Shown here: piece after piece, positions 5,423-5,993 of the stretch
How positions within the stretch are numbered: position 1 is the first letter of the stretch
How the letters are laid out: every line of letters begins with the position of its first letter
Assembly: GCA_039680225.1 (NCBI GenBank)
Contig: JBDKTK010000436.1
Coordinates: 1 to 5,993 of the forward strand
Origin: JBDKTK01 sp039680225
Lineage (GTDB): Bacteria; Desulfobacterota; Syntrophia; Syntrophales; UBA4778
DNA: 5,993 nucleotides
Direction of reading: 5' to 3'
Made by a program: the position numbers and the translations under genes
Notes under the pieces: generated by a model
What the model was told of the DNA's origin: nothing
The model's database searches: none
The model's input: the letters and a program-made list of their open reading frames with translations, nothing else

Positions 5423-5992
5423 TCAGTCAGCTTTCCCCCGGAACGGGATCAAAAGCGAATAACTGCCGTCCTCAAGCTTGGTCTGGATCGGATAGGGGCT
5501 GTTCTCGAACACCTTCATCATCGACTTGTTATCGGTTAGAACATCGGCGGTGAAACCCTCAATGCCCCTGTCCATCCCGGCCCTGATCAGGAGATTGAAC
5601 ATATAGGATGCGATTCCCCGGCCCTGGTATTCCTCGTCTACTATGAAAGCAACATCGGCAAGCTGGCTGTCTTTATGGCGGACATAGCGGGCCTCGGCGA
5701 TTATGGTTTCCATGCCGGATTCCCTGACCAGCCCGACAATGGACATGACTTTCTTATAATCCACATTGACATATTCCTGCATTTTCGGGTGGGGCATTGC
5801 CTTGATGGGGCTGAAATACCGGTAGTACACGGCGCGGTCGGAAAACCTGTAGAAGAGCCTCCTCATCTGGTCCTCATCGGAGGGCCTTATAGCGCGGAAA
5901 AGCACTTCGAGGCCGTCGAACTTGTGCTCCTCTGTGAGGTCGGCCGGGTAGAAATGGCCTGCATCGGGCAGGTAAATCTGGTCCTGGTAAAT
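5423..5992 (-). CDS. C-terminal GNAT acetyltransferase domain of a larger protein (5' truncated), likely a CoA-transferase/hydrolase-GNAT fusion
   Basis: The frame is open from the right edge of the window to the TGA at 5423-5425, giving 189 visible residues. A GTG at 5905 is only an internal valine: the upstream residues in frame (IYQDQIYLPDAGHFYPADL) read as real protein. From about residue 31 (LFRAIRPSDEDQMRRLF) the text is a GNAT fold. Its acetyl-CoA pyrophosphate loop is QGRGIA (123-128), preceded by the strand ADVAFIVDEEY, and it ends with VLTDNKSMMKVFE. GNAT enzymes transfer an acetyl group from acetyl-CoA to an amine. The segment YYRYFSPIKAMPH and the upstream tail are reminiscent of proteins in which an acetyl-CoA hydrolase/transferase is fused to a C-terminal GNAT domain. 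This is recalled, and the fused part lies outside the window. It is upstream of the propeller gene on the same strand with a 64-bp gap, so read-through is possible. Confidence 0.82.
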   Translation of the reverse strand: MYQDQIYLPDAGHFYPADLTEEHKFDGLEVLFRAIRPSDEDQMRRLFYRFSDRAVYYRYFSPIKAMPHPKMQEYVNVDYKKVMSIVGLVRESGMETIIAEARYVRHKDSQLADVAFIVDEEYQGRGIASYMFNLLIRAGMDRGIEGFTADVLTDNKSMMKVFENSPYPIQTKLEDGSYSLLIPFRGKAD

Positions 5993-5993
5993 C

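Noticed and set aside
5903..5905. GTG as the start of a stand-alone GNAT gene
   Set aside because: The frame continues upstream to the window edge with sensible protein sequence, and no ribosome site precedes the GTG.

Overview
The window is about 6 kb of ordinary-looking bacterial chromosome at roughly 50% GC, densely coded, with no gap between genes longer than about 150 bases. It most resembles a deltaproteobacterial (Desulfobacterota-type) genome. That is an inference from three things: the style of the small 'cytoplasmic protein' at 2243-2626, the C-terminal GNAT domain that continues off the right edge, and the mix of GreA, a zincin-like peptidase and a CDP-alcohol phosphatidyltransferase. 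No 16S or other marker is present to prove it. I see no CRISPR array, insertion sequence, tRNA, rRNA or phage gene.

Layout from left to right. Positions 3-347 (+) are the C-terminal end of an unrecognised acidic protein cut by the window edge. Its stop codon overlaps, tail to tail, the 3' end of greA (334-813, -), the transcript-cleavage elongation factor. greA has a near-consensus sigma-70 promoter in the 149-bp divergent gap. On the other side of that gap a two-gene plus-strand operon begins: an alpha/beta hydrolase (963-1826) whose stop overlaps the start (ATGA) of a small zincin-like metallopeptidase (1823-2197). A GC-rich hairpin at 2201-2226 lies between this operon and the convergent conserved hypothetical gene (2243-2626, -). 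A 79-bp divergent gap leads to an EamA/DMT-family ten-helix transporter (2706-3572, +).

The right third is minus strand. Read in the direction of transcription (from the right edge leftwards) it holds a GNAT acetyltransferase domain that is the C-terminus of a larger truncated protein (5423-5992), an exported seven-bladed WD40 beta-propeller (4312-5358), and a CDP-alcohol phosphatidyltransferase (3565-4293) 18 bp behind the propeller. The phosphatidyltransferase overlaps the transporter gene by 8 bp, tail to tail.

Functionally the genes look like a mixed housekeeping neighbourhood, not one pathway: transcription (GreA), phospholipid head-group synthesis (CDP-alcohol phosphatidyltransferase), membrane transport (EamA), and enzymes of unknown substrate. 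The two pairings most likely to matter are the translationally coupled hydrolase-metallopeptidase pair and the propeller-phosphatidyltransferase pair. I found no convincing evidence of a new defence or mobile system. The most unusual object is the propeller, whose seven repeats all keep an exact 42-residue period.
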